A program made the translations under genes and the position numbers. From assembly GCF_019492185.1 (NCBI RefSeq), contig NZ_JAICCF010000002.1, positions 434,001-498,000 on the forward strand: a stretch of 64,000 bases of DNA, in the 5' to 3' direction. The stretch comes from Chitinophaga rhizophila. GTDB lineage: Bacteria; Bacteroidota; Bacteroidia; Chitinophagales; Chitinophagaceae. The notes under the pieces are model-generated. The model was not told the DNA's origin and ran no database searches. It saw nothing but the letters and a program-made list of their open reading frames with translations. Positions 53,244-62,383 of the stretch are shown here, piece by piece; the stretch's first letter is position 1; each line of letters begins with the position of its first letter.

Positions 53244-55469
53244 ATGAAGATCGTTTACCTCGTTCCATGTTTTGGATTATTAGCCTTATTGTTTACTGCC
53301 ATCCGAAGTGCCTGGGTATCCCGCCAGGACGCCGGCAATGAGAAAATGAAAGAAATCGCCCAATACATTGCAGAAGGCGCAATGGCATTTCTGAAAGCTG
53401 AGTACAAGATCCTTACCTATTTTGTGATTATAGCCGCTCTCCTGTTAGGCTATATGGGTGCCACAAACCACAACTCTGACTGGACTATTGCCCTGGCATT
53501 TATTATTGGTGCCGTATTCTCTGCTACCGCCGGTTTTATCGGTATGCGTATTGCCACCAAAGCAAACGTACGTACGGCACAGGCAGCGCGTACCAGCCTG
53601 TCTAATGCACTGAAGGTTTCCTTTACAGGCGGTTCTGTAATGGGGATGGGTGTAGCCGGACTCGCCGTATTAGGGCTTGGCGGATTATTCATTATCCTGC
53701 AGGCCTATTTCGGCGCAAATGCCAATACAGAAGAAATGATCAAGACCATTGAAGTACTGACAGGCTTCTCGCTGGGAGCAGAGAGCATTGCCCTGTTTGC
53801 ACGTGTAGGTGGTGGTATATATACCAAAGCCGCCGATGTGGGTGCTGACCTGGTAGGTAAAGTGGAAGCCGGCATCCCGGAAGACGATCCGCGTAACCCC
53901 GCTACCATTGCCGATAACGTAGGCGATAACGTAGGAGACGTAGCTGGTATGGGCGCTGACCTTTTCGGTTCATATGTGGCCACCGTACTGGCTACCATGG
54001 TACTGGGCAGTGAAATTATCTCTAATGATAACTTCGGAGGTGTAGCACCTATCATTCTACCTATGCTGATTGCAGGCATCGGTATTGTATTCTCCATCAT
54101 AGCTACCCTGTTTGTTAGAATTTCAGACAATGTAGGATTGAATACTTCTGTTGTACAGCGGGCACTGAATATGGGGAACTGGGGCTCTATCATTCTGTCT
54201 GCTATTGCGAGTGCAGCCCTGGTATACTATATTCTTCCGGCAGAAGCGATTTATCTGAAACGCGACTTTATAGCAGGTACCAGCGAACTGAAACCCGGTG
54301 CTAAAGCTATCACACAGAATGGCGTAGTAGGCGCTATTATCGTTGGTCTGGCAGTAGGTACGCTGATGAGTATCATTACAGAATACTACACAGCGATGGG
54401 CAAACGGCCCGTACTGTCTATTATCCGCCAATCGTCTACCGGTCATGCAACGAATGTGATTGCCGGTCTGGCGGTAGGTATGGAATCGACCTTATTACCG
54501 ATTATTGTACTTGCAGCAGGTATCTATGGTTCATTCGCCTGTGCAGGCCTTTACGGAGTAGCGATTGCCGCAGCAGGTATGATGGCTACTACGGCGATGC
54601 AGCTGGCCATTGACGCTTTTGGTCCTATTGCAGATAATGCAGGCGGTATTGCAGAGATGAGTGAACTACCTAAAGAAGTGCGTGAAAAAACGGATATTCT
54701 GGATGCAGTAGGTAATACTACGGCAGCGACAGGTAAAGGTTTTGCAATCGCTTCAGCAGCGCTGACGGCACTGGCGCTGTTTGCTGCATTTGTAGGTGTA
54801 GCCAGGATCAGCGGTATTGATATATATCATGCAGATGTACTGGCAGGGCTGTTCATCGGCGCAATGATACCGTTTATATTCTCTTCCCTGGCTATCCGTG
54901 CGGTGGGTGAAGCAGCTATGAGTATGGTGGAGGAAGTACGCCGCCAGTTCAAGGAAATACCAGGTATTATGGAAGGTACCGGCAAGCCGGAATATGATAA
55001 ATGTGTGGCCATCTCCACTCAGGCATCCATCAGAAAGATGATGCTGCCAGGTAGTATTGCCATCCTCTCTCCTATTATTGTGGGCTTCATATTCGGCCCG
55101 GAAGTATTAGGCGGTTTCCTGGCAGGAGCAACCGTAAGCGGTGTATTAATGGGGATGTTCCAGAACAATGCCGGCGGTGCATGGGATAATGCGAAGAAGT
55201 CTTTTGAGAAAGGTGTAGAGATCAAAGGTCAGGTGTACTATAAAAAGTCCGAGCCACATAAAGCTTCCGTAACAGGAGATACAGTGGGAGATCCGTTTAA
55301 GGATACTTCTGGTCCTTCTATGAACATCCTGATCAAGCTGATGTCTATTGTGTCATTGGTAATTGCGCCTACCCTGGCTGAGTTACATGGCACCGGTAAA
55401 GAAGTGGCAGCAAAGAAAGCTGTGAAGACGGAGCAGATTGTGAAGAAAGAAGTAATAGTGAAGCATTGA
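53244..55469 (+). CDS. hppA: Ion-pumping membrane pyrophosphatase
   Basis: 741 residues with 16 or so membrane segments, the full length of the family. The pyrophosphate site reads [35 protein letters not shown], and further acidic motifs are [16 protein letters not shown] and [12 protein letters not shown]. It uses pyrophosphate hydrolysis to export H+ or Na+ across the inner membrane. The motif [10 protein letters not shown] carries Ala where the potassium-independent group has Lys, so potassium dependence is predicted; whether sodium or protons are pumped cannot be told by eye. It ends with a lysine-rich tail. A classic terminator follows. Confidence 0.95.
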   Translation: MKIVYLVPCFGLLALLFTAIRSAWVSRQDAGNEKMKEIAQYIAEGAMAFLKAEYKILTYFVIIAALLLGYMGATNHNSDWTIALAFIIGAVFSATAGFIGMRIATKANVRTAQAARTSLSNALKVSFTGGSVMGMGVAGLAVLGLGGLFIILQAYFGANANTEEMIKTIEVLTGFSLGAESIALFARVGGGIYTKAADVGADLVGKVEAGIPEDDPRNPATIADNVGDNVGDVAGMGADLFGSYVATVLATMVLGSEIISNDNFGGVAPIILPMLIAGIGIVFSIIATLFVRISDNVGLNTSVVQRALNMGNWGSIILSAIASAALVYYILPAEAIYLKRDFIAGTSELKPGAKAITQNGVVGAIIVGLAVGTLMSIITEYYTAMGKRPVLSIIRQSSTGHATNVIAGLAVGMESTLLPIIVLAAGIYGSFACAGLYGVAIAAAGMMATTAMQLAIDAFGPIADNAGGIAEMSELPKEVREKTDILDAVGNTTAATGKGFAIASAALTALALFAAFVGVARISGIDIYHADVLAGLFIGAMIPFIFSSLAIRAVGEAAMSMVEEVRRQFKEIPGIMEGTGKPEYDKCVAISTQASIRKMMLPGSIAILSPIIVGFIFGPEVLGGFLAGATVSGVLMGMFQNNAGGAWDNAKKSFEKGVEIKGQVYYKKSEPHKASVTGDTVGDPFKDTSGPSMNILIKLMSIVSLVIAPTLAELHGTGKEVAAKKAVKTEQIVKKEVIVKH

Positions 55470-55523
55470 GCAGGAGGTAGCGACTACTGAGCGCGCAATT
55501 GTAGCCATAAAAATAATATGCCG

Positions 55524-55559
55524 GAGGGTACCAGGTAAGCACTGGTACCCTCTTTTTTT
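55524..55559 (+). terminator. Rho-independent terminator of hppA
   Basis: GAGGGTACCAG pairs with CTGGTACCCTC over a 7-nt loop and is followed by T7. Confidence 0.93.
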
Positions 55560-55694
55560 GAGGAGCAGTGATGCCTGTTGCACCAAATTTCCGGATGGAT
55601 TGGACTTGTGTGTATTTCCGGCAATGGCGTATGCGCATAATGAAGACCTCCTTTATCAGGCAGGGGAAGCATCCTATAGCGGGGGAAGTAGCTG

Positions 55695-56696
55695 TTATTT
55701 GATCCTGGAGGGACTAACGCCGTACTTTTTCTTGAAAGAGACGCTGAAGTGTTGCAGGGAGGAGAAGCCGAGAGATTCGGCTATTTCGGACATAGAAGAT
55801 TCCTGACGCAGTATGAGTTTTCTGGCGTACTCCATACGGTGGTCATTCAGGTATCCGAATACTGAGTTATCAAACAGCTGGCGGAAGCCATTTTTAAGTT
55901 TGAACTCATTGAGTCCGGCCATGCGGGAAAGCTCTGGTAAGGATGGTGGAGACTGTATATTTTTCATAAGCAGATCCCTGGCATAATAGAGCTTTTCGCG
56001 GTCTGCCGGCGATATTTGGGGGGTACTGGTTCTTAACTGTTCTACATTTTCATGTTGTTCGCATTGCAGTGCCAGTAGTTCGAGTACTTTGGACTGGAGG
56101 TACAACTTTTTGGTACCGCCTGTGAACTGGCACCTGCGTATCTCTTCCAATACCATCATCATGCGGGTGGTGATCGGGGGGTTCTGTTTACGGTTAAGAT
56201 AAATGATTTTGTCACCGGCTACTTTGTCGGCCAACTGGTCCAGTACGCGGCCGTTATTTACCGCTAGTTCGAGAAACTTTTCTTTTGAGAAGCTGAGGGA
56301 GATCATCTCAAAATCACGTTGTTTTTCAACATCCGTGTTTTCTGCAATAGTGGGATTATAGAAAAGATTATGTTCCAGTGACTTATACCTGCGTTTGGCA
56401 AAGTTGCCGGGTTCCGGTCCCGGACCTGTATCAAACTGACCATTGAGCACGAACATGAGGGAGATGGTAGAAACGTGTTCGGTGGTGGTGATGTGGATGT
56501 TTTCATGGACATTGACACCTCCGATAGCGATATGATAGCCGTCAAAATACATTTCCCGGAAATCGCCCTGGGCAAAATCCAGGGTGATGGACTGGGCATC
56601 TTCTATCAGTGCAGCAGAACGCAGCTTTTCCAACGGAAATTCCTGTTGTTCATTATAGATTATTTCGCTGGCGTCATTTCTGATCTGGATGTCCAT
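55695..56696 (-). CDS. AraC family transcriptional regulator
   Basis: 333 residues. The C-terminal about 100 residues form the two-helix-turn-helix AraC domain: LPELSRMAGLNEFKLKNGFRQLFDNSVFGYLNDHRMEYARKLI and SMSEIAESLGFSSLQHFSVSFKKKYGVSPSRIK. The N-terminal sensing region (about 1-200) is of the type found in PchR-like regulators, which respond to siderophore receptors, although no ligand motif is seen. It diverges from a small protein gene and a TonB-dependent receptor operon, which are plausible targets. Its 3' end faces the terminator of hppA. Confidence 0.88.
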   Translation of the reverse strand: MDIQIRNDASEIIYNEQQEFPLEKLRSAALIEDAQSITLDFAQGDFREMYFDGYHIAIGGVNVHENIHITTTEHVSTISLMFVLNGQFDTGPGPEPGNFAKRRYKSLEHNLFYNPTIAENTDVEKQRDFEMISLSFSKEKFLELAVNNGRVLDQLADKVAGDKIIYLNRKQNPPITTRMMMVLEEIRRCQFTGGTKKLYLQSKVLELLALQCEQHENVEQLRTSTPQISPADREKLYYARDLLMKNIQSPPSLPELSRMAGLNEFKLKNGFRQLFDNSVFGYLNDHRMEYARKLILRQESSMSEIAESLGFSSLQHFSVSFKKKYGVSPSRIK

Positions 56697-56801
56697 AAAA
56701 ATCCTTTAAATATAAATCTTAATCCGTTTTATGTAACAGTTATCCGGAGAAACACCTACACTTTTGTACAAAAATATTCCATAAAGTTAATATTAATAAT
56801 C

Positions 56802-57020
56802 ATGGTGGTGGGAATATTCCGGACGAACATCAGTACACAACAGGATAAACATACAATTATAGAAGCCGTACATAATCAATTCATGATTAGCAGTTGCACC
56901 ATTGATATAGAAGATTGCGACCGGGTGATGCGTGTATTACCGGGCACGTTACCGGTAACAGCACATGATGTTATTCATTTCGTACGTAGCCAGGGTTTCG
57001 ACTGCGATCTGCTGGATTAA
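56802..57020 (+). CDS. Small hypothetical protein, possibly HMA-like fold
   Basis: 72 residues from the ATG at 56802. The sequence has the alternating pattern of a small beta-alpha-beta domain: MVVGIFRTNI, then a helix (DKHTIIEAVHNQF), ISSCTIDIEDCDRVMRVLPG, then AHDVIHFVRSQGFDCDLLD. The arrangement resembles small heavy-metal-associated-like proteins but lacks CxxC. Cysteines stand singly at positions about 32, 39 and 69. It lies between the divergent AraC gene and the TonB receptor. Clean start and stop and typical codon use suggest a real gene. No function is claimed. Confidence 0.6.
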   Translation: MVVGIFRTNISTQQDKHTIIEAVHNQFMISSCTIDIEDCDRVMRVLPGTLPVTAHDVIHFVRSQGFDCDLLD

Positions 57021-57144
57021 ATTGTCCTGTTTAAAAAAATCTCTCAGTAGCTCTTAGGGGTAATCTTATCTCTCCCCGTCATATATGCGTAAACAAAAAA
57101 TGTTATAGCCAGCTATCCGCTACTAAACACTACAAGCACCTTAT

Positions 57145-59517
57145 ATGAAGACGAGATTACTTATGCTGCTGGGCATTTGCCTGCTGCTTATGCAGGTAAC
57201 CTATGCACAACAACGATACACAATAAGTGGTTATATCAAAGACCAGCAGAACGGTGAAAGCCTTATCGGCATCTCCGTATCAAAGGCAGGTACTGGCCTC
57301 GGTACAGTGACCAATGAGTATGGGTTTTATTCTTTAACCCTGCCTGCGGGCGACCATGAGATACAGTTCTCTTACATTGGTTATGCCCCTGTTAAAATGA
57401 ACATTTCCCTGAATGCTAATAAGAACCTGGACGTTAAGCTGGAGAAGTCGAGCAGTCAGCTGAGTACAGTGACTGTTACCGGCAATAAGCAGGAGAAGGC
57501 GATCAACACGCTCAGTACAAGTCTGAACAGGCTGGATATTGCGCAGATGAAGAAGATGCCCACTTTTATGGGAGAGGTGGATGTGCTTCGTTCTATCCAG
57601 ACATTGCCGGGAGTAAATACGGTGGGTGAAGGAGCCAATGGTTTCAATGTGCGGGGTGGTGCAGCGGATGAGAACCTGATATTGCTGGATGAAGCGCCTG
57701 TGTATAACTCGACGCACATGCTGGGATTTTTCTCAGTATTTAATCCTGACGCGGTGAAAAGTGTGAATCTCATTAAAGGCGGTTTTCCGGCTGAATACGG
57801 CGGTCGCACTTCTTCCGTGCTGGATATACGCATGAAGGACGGAAACAACCAGAAATTCAATGTAAATGGCGGTATCAGCAATGTATTCAGCCGGTTGTCG
57901 CTCGAAGGGCCTATCAAGAAGGATGAATCATCTTTTATACTGGCGGCACGCCGTTCTTATATTGATGTGCTGATGAAGCCTTTTCTGAAAGGAGACATGA
58001 AAGATACCAAGCTGAATTTTTATGATGTAACAGGTAAGGTCAACTTCAAATTGAACAAGAACAACACGCTTTTTGCCAGTGGTTATCTGGGACGTGACGT
58101 ATTCGGATTTGGCACGCAGGTGAATATGAACTGGGGGAATAAGACAGCAACGGTGCGCTGGAATCATGTGTTTACCAACAAAACATTCATGAACCTGACT
58201 ACCTTTTATAGCAACTATGATTATAGTCTGGACTTCAACAATGAAAGCGACAAAGGTGCCAGTGAGGCTACACAGAAATATAAATGGACATCCAACATTA
58301 TCAACTATGGTGTAAAACCGGCTTTCACGTTCTACATCAATACACAGAATAGCGTGCACTTTGGTCTGCAGGGCATATACTACACCTTTAAACCAGGTAC
58401 GGGTACAGGTGTGGAAGGAGATGAGACCAGTATAAAGCAACTGACGCAGCAGCATGGGCTGGAAGCTGCGGCTTACCTGGATCATGAGTGGAAACCTAGT
58501 CCGAAGTTCGGTGTACAGTATGGCGTTCGTTTATCTTCCTATCAATACCTGGGTAAAGGAACCGCCTATTACTACAATGATACTACACCAGGTATCCGCA
58601 AAACACTGGCAGGAACCAGGGAGTATGGCGCTAACGAGTTAATCAAGGCATATAGCTACCTGGAACCGAGAATTACCGCACGGTATAATGTAGCGACCAA
58701 TCATGCACTGAAAGCGTCTTATGCACGTACGACGCAGTTCATGCATCAGTTGTCCAATACAGCTTCCCCTACCCCGCTGGACATCTGGACGCCGAGCACC
58801 AACAATATTAAGCCGCAGGTAGCAGATCAGTATACTGTCGGGTATGTATATGATGCACCATCTGACGCTTTTGAATTATCTGCTGAAGCTTTCTATAAGA
58901 ACATGGAAAACCAGCTGGATTACATTGATAATGCAAGCCTGCAACTGAATCAGCAGATAGAGGCAGACCTGCTGCAATCGCACAGCCGTTCATATGGTCT
59001 GGAACTGATGGCAAAGAAGGAAGTGGGGAAAACAACAGGATGGGTTAGTTATACCTTATCCCGTTCAGAAAGGCAGACGAATGGCATCAGCAAAAACGAG
59101 TGGTTCCTGAACCGTTACGATCGTACACATAACGTGAATGTAGTTGTTACACGTGAATTGTCTAAACGCACCTCTCTTTCCGCCAACTGGGTATATGCGT
59201 CGGGCACACCGGCTACTTTTGCAGACAGCCGCCTGGAGTTCCAGGACTGGGATATTCCTTACAACAGTACAGACAAACGGAATAATTACAGGCTACCTTC
59301 TTTCCACCGCCTGGATATGTCGCTGACAGTGAAAGGAAAGCAACTGCGCCGCTGGAAGGGAGAATGGGTATTCTCGTTGTATAATGTGTATGGACGCAGA
59401 AATGCTTATACCATCTACTTCAGACAGAACGACGATGATCCGTCCAAAAAAGAGGCAGTGCGTCTTTCTATCATCGGTTCTATCATCCCTGGCATTACCT
59501 ATAACTTCAAATTCTAA
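57145..59517 (+). CDS. TonB-dependent receptor with carboxypeptidase-regulatory-like domain
   Basis: 790 residues with a signal peptide ending in TYAQQ. A regulatory-like domain (about 23-105, YTISGYIKDQQNGESLIGISVSKAG) is followed by a plug (about 115-225: LRSIQTLPGVNTVGEGANGFNVRGGAADENLILLDEAPVYNSTHMLGFFSVFNPDAVKSVNLIKGGFPAEYGGR) and a barrel of about 560 residues ending IPGITYNFKF. It is shorter than the SusC proteins and has no SusD partner. The cargo is unknown. A DUF4249 lipoprotein gene follows by 22 bp, an arrangement frequent in Bacteroidota. Regulation by the divergent AraC protein is plausible. Confidence 0.92.
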   Translation: MKTRLLMLLGICLLLMQVTYAQQRYTISGYIKDQQNGESLIGISVSKAGTGLGTVTNEYGFYSLTLPAGDHEIQFSYIGYAPVKMNISLNANKNLDVKLEKSSSQLSTVTVTGNKQEKAINTLSTSLNRLDIAQMKKMPTFMGEVDVLRSIQTLPGVNTVGEGANGFNVRGGAADENLILLDEAPVYNSTHMLGFFSVFNPDAVKSVNLIKGGFPAEYGGRTSSVLDIRMKDGNNQKFNVNGGISNVFSRLSLEGPIKKDESSFILAARRSYIDVLMKPFLKGDMKDTKLNFYDVTGKVNFKLNKNNTLFASGYLGRDVFGFGTQVNMNWGNKTATVRWNHVFTNKTFMNLTTFYSNYDYSLDFNNESDKGASEATQKYKWTSNIINYGVKPAFTFYINTQNSVHFGLQGIYYTFKPGTGTGVEGDETSIKQLTQQHGLEAAAYLDHEWKPSPKFGVQYGVRLSSYQYLGKGTAYYYNDTTPGIRKTLAGTREYGANELIKAYSYLEPRITARYNVATNHALKASYARTTQFMHQLSNTASPTPLDIWTPSTNNIKPQVADQYTVGYVYDAPSDAFELSAEAFYKNMENQLDYIDNASLQLNQQIEADLLQSHSRSYGLELMAKKEVGKTTGWVSYTLSRSERQTNGISKNEWFLNRYDRTHNVNVVVTRELSKRTSLSANWVYASGTPATFADSRLEFQDWDIPYNSTDKRNNYRLPSFHRLDMSLTVKGKQLRRWKGEWVFSLYNVYGRRNAYTIYFRQNDDDPSKKEAVRLSIIGSIIPGITYNFKF

Positions 59518-59539
59518 CATCCTTTAAAACACGATACAG

Positions 59540-60409
59540 ATGAAAAAGATCAGACTGAGCATATTAGTAGCGATAGCAGCTGCGTTTACTGCCTGCGAGG
59601 ATGTAGTAGACCTGGACATACAAAAAGGTACATCTTTTCCGGTACTGGATGCCTGGATTACTACAGAGCCGGGAATACAGAAGATCAGATTTACAAAATC
59701 ACTCCCGTATACAGATCAGACACCGGCACCAGTAATAGGTGACGCAGTGATCACCCTTTTTGATGAAACAGCCAGGAAGTCATATCCTTTCATTTTCAAG
59801 GATGGTACTTATACCTACGACCCGGGGGATAACCAGACAATCGGCGTAGTCGGTCATGCTTATCGTCTAAGAGTAGAATATAATACAGAAGTCTTTGAAG
59901 CCATCGATACTATCAAGCGTATCACACCGATTGACTCCATCTCTTATGAGTGGCAGACGAAAGACGAGAATTTTGTTTCAGAAGATGGCTATGTGGCTAA
60001 GTTTCACGCCAAAGATATCGCAGGCGGCGTTGACTACTACTGGATGCGTTCTTACAGGAATGATCTGCAGCATAAGGTAGGAGATGCGTTTTCAGTGGAC
60101 GGGTATTTTGACCAGAGCGTAAAGGACGGTTCAGCTTTTATTTTGCCTATCCAGGAGGCCGTGACGGACTTTGACAAGCCTTTCCAGAAAGGTGAGAAAG
60201 TGGTTGTAAAGCTACGGTCAGTGACTTACCAGAGTCATTTCTTCCTGACGCAGGTGCAGGCGCAGATCAATGCCGGCGGACTTTTTGCCAAGGTACTGGA
60301 AAATGTTAAATGTAACGCCCTGAATGTAACTCCGGGGGGCGGCCAATCTAAGATCCTGGGTTGGTTTGGCGTATCCGCAGTCAGCAGTATGGAACGGGTA
60401 ATAGAATAA
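59540..60409 (+). CDS. DUF4249 lipoprotein
   Basis: 289 residues; lipobox FTAC (Cys19) then EDVVDLDI, the standard start of DUF4249 proteins. The mature part is beta-rich (FPVLDAWITTEPGIQKIRFTKSLPYTDQTPAPVIGDAVITLFDE; VVKLRSVTYQSHFFLTQVQAQINAGG) and ends in LGWFGVSAVSS. Family members usually sit next to TonB-dependent receptors without SusD, and may be their accessory surface lipoprotein. It follows the receptor gene by 22 bp and precedes a small barrel gene. Confidence 0.85.
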   Translation: MKKIRLSILVAIAAAFTACEDVVDLDIQKGTSFPVLDAWITTEPGIQKIRFTKSLPYTDQTPAPVIGDAVITLFDETARKSYPFIFKDGTYTYDPGDNQTIGVVGHAYRLRVEYNTEVFEAIDTIKRITPIDSISYEWQTKDENFVSEDGYVAKFHAKDIAGGVDYYWMRSYRNDLQHKVGDAFSVDGYFDQSVKDGSAFILPIQEAVTDFDKPFQKGEKVVVKLRSVTYQSHFFLTQVQAQINAGGLFAKVLENVKCNALNVTPGGGQSKILGWFGVSAVSSMERVIE

Positions 60410-60427
60410 ATCTCTCACTAGCAATAG

Positions 60428-60455
60428 CCGGCCGGGAAATAGGTGTACCGGCCGG
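60428..60455. terminator. GC hairpin between DUF4249 and barrel genes
   Basis: CCGGCCGG occurs twice (60428 and 60448) and, being self-complementary, pairs across a 12-nt loop. TACATTTTAC follows, a weak T-tract. It may attenuate read-through into the next gene. Confidence 0.45.
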
Positions 60456-60486
60456 TACATTTTACACAAATTTTAAGTCAACTTTT

Positions 60487-61107
60487 ATGAAAAAGATTTT
60501 ATCAGCGCTGCTGGTGCTTGTAGCACAGCAGGCCTGGGCGCAGCATGCCGATACCGAAACATTATTTTCTTCCAAAAAAGGTAAGACAACAATAGGCGCT
60601 TATGGTGTCCCTGCTGCCAAATTTACACCCATTGATGGTAACTTTGGGGTGTTGACAGGCGGATATGGAGGAGTACTGCTGAACAAAAAAATCATGCTTG
60701 GAGCAGGTGCATATACCTTGGTAAATAACGTGGAAATGCCAGTATTGAATACAGGAGGTAACCGCGAATATGTTAACCTGTGGTATACAGGTTTTGTAGC
60801 AGAATATATTCATAATTCTGACAAGCTGGTACATTGGACAGCAGGTACTTTATTAGGAGGTGGAGGCGTAGGCCGCAGAGAAAGATGGGGAAATAACGAC
60901 TGGGATGATCATGGTGGCGTAATGGACGCCAGCGGCTTCTTTGTAGCAGAACCATTTGCTAACATTGAAGTGAATATTACCAAATTCCTGCGGCTGGATA
61001 TTGGTGCATCCTATCGCTTTATTACGGGCTCCAGTACAACAGGTATCACTGATAGTAAATTAAGTGGGCCATCCGTACATGTCGGGTTGAAAGCTGGTAA
61101 ATTTTAA
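60487..61107 (+). CDS. Small outer-membrane barrel-like protein
   Basis: 206 residues from the ATG at 60487, which gives a signal peptide ending in AWAQ. An upstream in-frame ATG at 60361 lies inside the DUF4249 gene and gives no better start. Mature part: repeated strands with Gly (FGVLTGGYGGVLLNKKIMLGAGAYTLVN, LVHWTAGTLLGGGGVGRR) and a C-terminal strand VHVGLKAGKF ending in Phe, typical of barrels. It has about eight strands. Function is unknown; position suggests it belongs with the TonB receptor and DUF4249 genes upstream. Confidence 0.72.
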   Translation: MKKILSALLVLVAQQAWAQHADTETLFSSKKGKTTIGAYGVPAAKFTPIDGNFGVLTGGYGGVLLNKKIMLGAGAYTLVNNVEMPVLNTGGNREYVNLWYTGFVAEYIHNSDKLVHWTAGTLLGGGGVGRRERWGNNDWDDHGGVMDASGFFVAEPFANIEVNITKFLRLDIGASYRFITGSSTTGITDSKLSGPSVHVGLKAGKF

Positions 61108-61137
61108 AGCAGCTTCCCAATAATTGCTGTTTTCTAG

Positions 61138-61192
61138 CAGGCATTGTTGTTCGTCGGGCTGAACGATTTCACGCAGGCGAACAAAATGCCTG
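61138..61192 (+). terminator. Long-stem hairpin after the barrel gene
   Basis: CAGGCATTGTTGTTCG pairs with CGAACAAAATGCCTG with one unpaired base and a 24-nt loop, followed by TTTTG. It lies 30 bp past the stop. Confidence 0.6.
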
Positions 61193-61886
61193 TTTTGATG
61201 CAAGCGGGTGTGATAAGTCTTGCGGTCGCAATTGAACGACTTGGCTGGTAGGCTTATAGATCAGGCTCCGCACATTATTATAACGCAGGCTCTATATCTG
61301 TAATCTGCATAGCGACTGTCAGGTAATTTACTGTTTAGGTTGTGAGGACGGTTACCGGGAGCTGGTTAGAACGGAGGCCTATTATCTGTAATTTGAAATG
61401 CGGTTGCCGGGTTGCTTGCTTATTCAAGATTGTATGGACAATTGCAGGACTTGAAAATTTGGTTTACTACCAGTACTCAGTAAAGAAAGGCTCTAAGGCA
61501 TTGACTTATTATTTTATATAGCCGCCGCTTGAACCTACTGGTAGACATTTGAAGATCATAAGTACGACTGAGCTTATTAATGAGTTTATAGGATAAGGGG
61601 GATCTGAGTTACAAACCCAACTTTATCCAGTCAACTAATAGCACCTCGGAGGAATTAGATACTCTGCATGACAGCATCTTTATTCTATTGTGATTAGTAA
61701 TGATTACAGCACATTGTTGGTTAGAAGGTTCATTCTACTCCTTATTTCATAATGTTCAATCTGCTTAAAGGATCCAGTACTGTTTGTTGACTTACAAGTA
61801 CTCTTTGTGAATGTTGACTTCTAGCCTTTATCTGACTATATATCATAGTAGCTTTTCCAAATAAATCCGGGAAATCTTTTGAAAAG

Positions 61887-61917
61887 TTTGGCAATTACGA
61901 AAACTATCGTACATTTG
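61887..61917 (+). promoter_or_regulatory. Promoter of the BlaI/M56 operon
   Basis: TTTG at 61887-61890 and TACATTTG at 61910-61917 are separated by exactly 19 bp, the Bacteroidota -33/-7 arrangement with both boxes matching consensus. The ATG is 40 bp downstream. Confidence 0.82.
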
Positions 61918-61935
61918 TTTACGAAAATATTCGTA
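61896..61935 (+). promoter_or_regulatory. Paired operator dyads, probable BlaI binding sites
   Basis: TACGAAAACTATCGTA (61896-61911) and TACGAAAATATTCGTA (61920-61935) are two 16-bp dyads with arms TACGA/TCGTA, centred 24 bp apart. They flank and overlap the -7 box, so a repressor bound there would block the promoter. BlaI/MecI repressors bind such paired sites upstream of their own genes; binding here is inferred. Confidence 0.75.
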
Positions 61936-61957
61936 GATCAATAATCATTGAAAATAA

Positions 61958-62350
61958 ATGAGTACCGCAAAGAACAACAAGCCTACAGAGAGTGAACTAG
62001 AGATCCTGGGAATATTGTGGGAGAAAGGCGCAGGTACAGTGAGGGAAGTCCATGAAGTATTGGAAAAAAGCAAGGACGCGGGCTATACTACTACCCTCAA
62101 GCTGATGCAGATAATGCACGAAAAGGGTTTGCTTAAGAGAGATACGAGCAGTAAAACACATGTGTATGAAGCTGCGATATCTCAGGAAAGCACTCAGCAG
62201 CAACTACTGACCAGAATGATTGATACAGTGTTCAACGGATCAGCGACCCAGCTGGTTATGCAGGCACTGGGTAATCATCGTTCTTCTCAGGAGGAACTGG
62301 ACATGATCAAGCAGTATCTGAACACAATTGAGGAACAACAGAAAAAGTAA
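61958..62350 (+). CDS. BlaI/MecI/CopY family transcriptional repressor
   Basis: 130 residues. The winged helix at residues about 6-75 reads NKPTESELEILGILWEKGAGTVREVHEVL, then GYTTTLKLMQIMHEKGLLKRD, the recognised BlaI pattern, with the wing TSSKTHVYEAAISQE. The C-terminal third is the dimerisation helix region (QQLLTRMIDTVFNGSATQLVMQALGNHRSSQEELDMIKQYLN). In related systems a BlaR1-type protease cleaves the repressor within the C-terminal helices. Two TACGA dyads at its own promoter suggest autoregulation. The M56 gene begins 33 bp after the stop. Confidence 0.93.
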   Translation: MSTAKNNKPTESELEILGILWEKGAGTVREVHEVLEKSKDAGYTTTLKLMQIMHEKGLLKRDTSSKTHVYEAAISQESTQQQLLTRMIDTVFNGSATQLVMQALGNHRSSQEELDMIKQYLNTIEEQQKK

Positions 62351-62383
62351 AACCGGCGCTCCGGCGCAGCTAATATTACTATT

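Larger units (their letters stand above)
61108..61957. other. Gene-free region upstream of the BlaI-type gene
   Basis: 850 bases with no convincing coding frame on either strand. Contents: a terminator-like hairpin (61138-61192), two imperfect direct repeats of about 37 nt (61282-61318 and 61370-61406, both with the core ATCTGTAAT), and the promoter/operators next to the BlaI gene. The rest shows nothing recognisable. Confidence 0.5.

Noticed and set aside
37490..62350. Functional pairing of the beta-lactamase-like gene with the BlaI/M56 system
   Set aside because: They lie about 23 kb apart and the TACGA operator dyads were not seen upstream of 37490.
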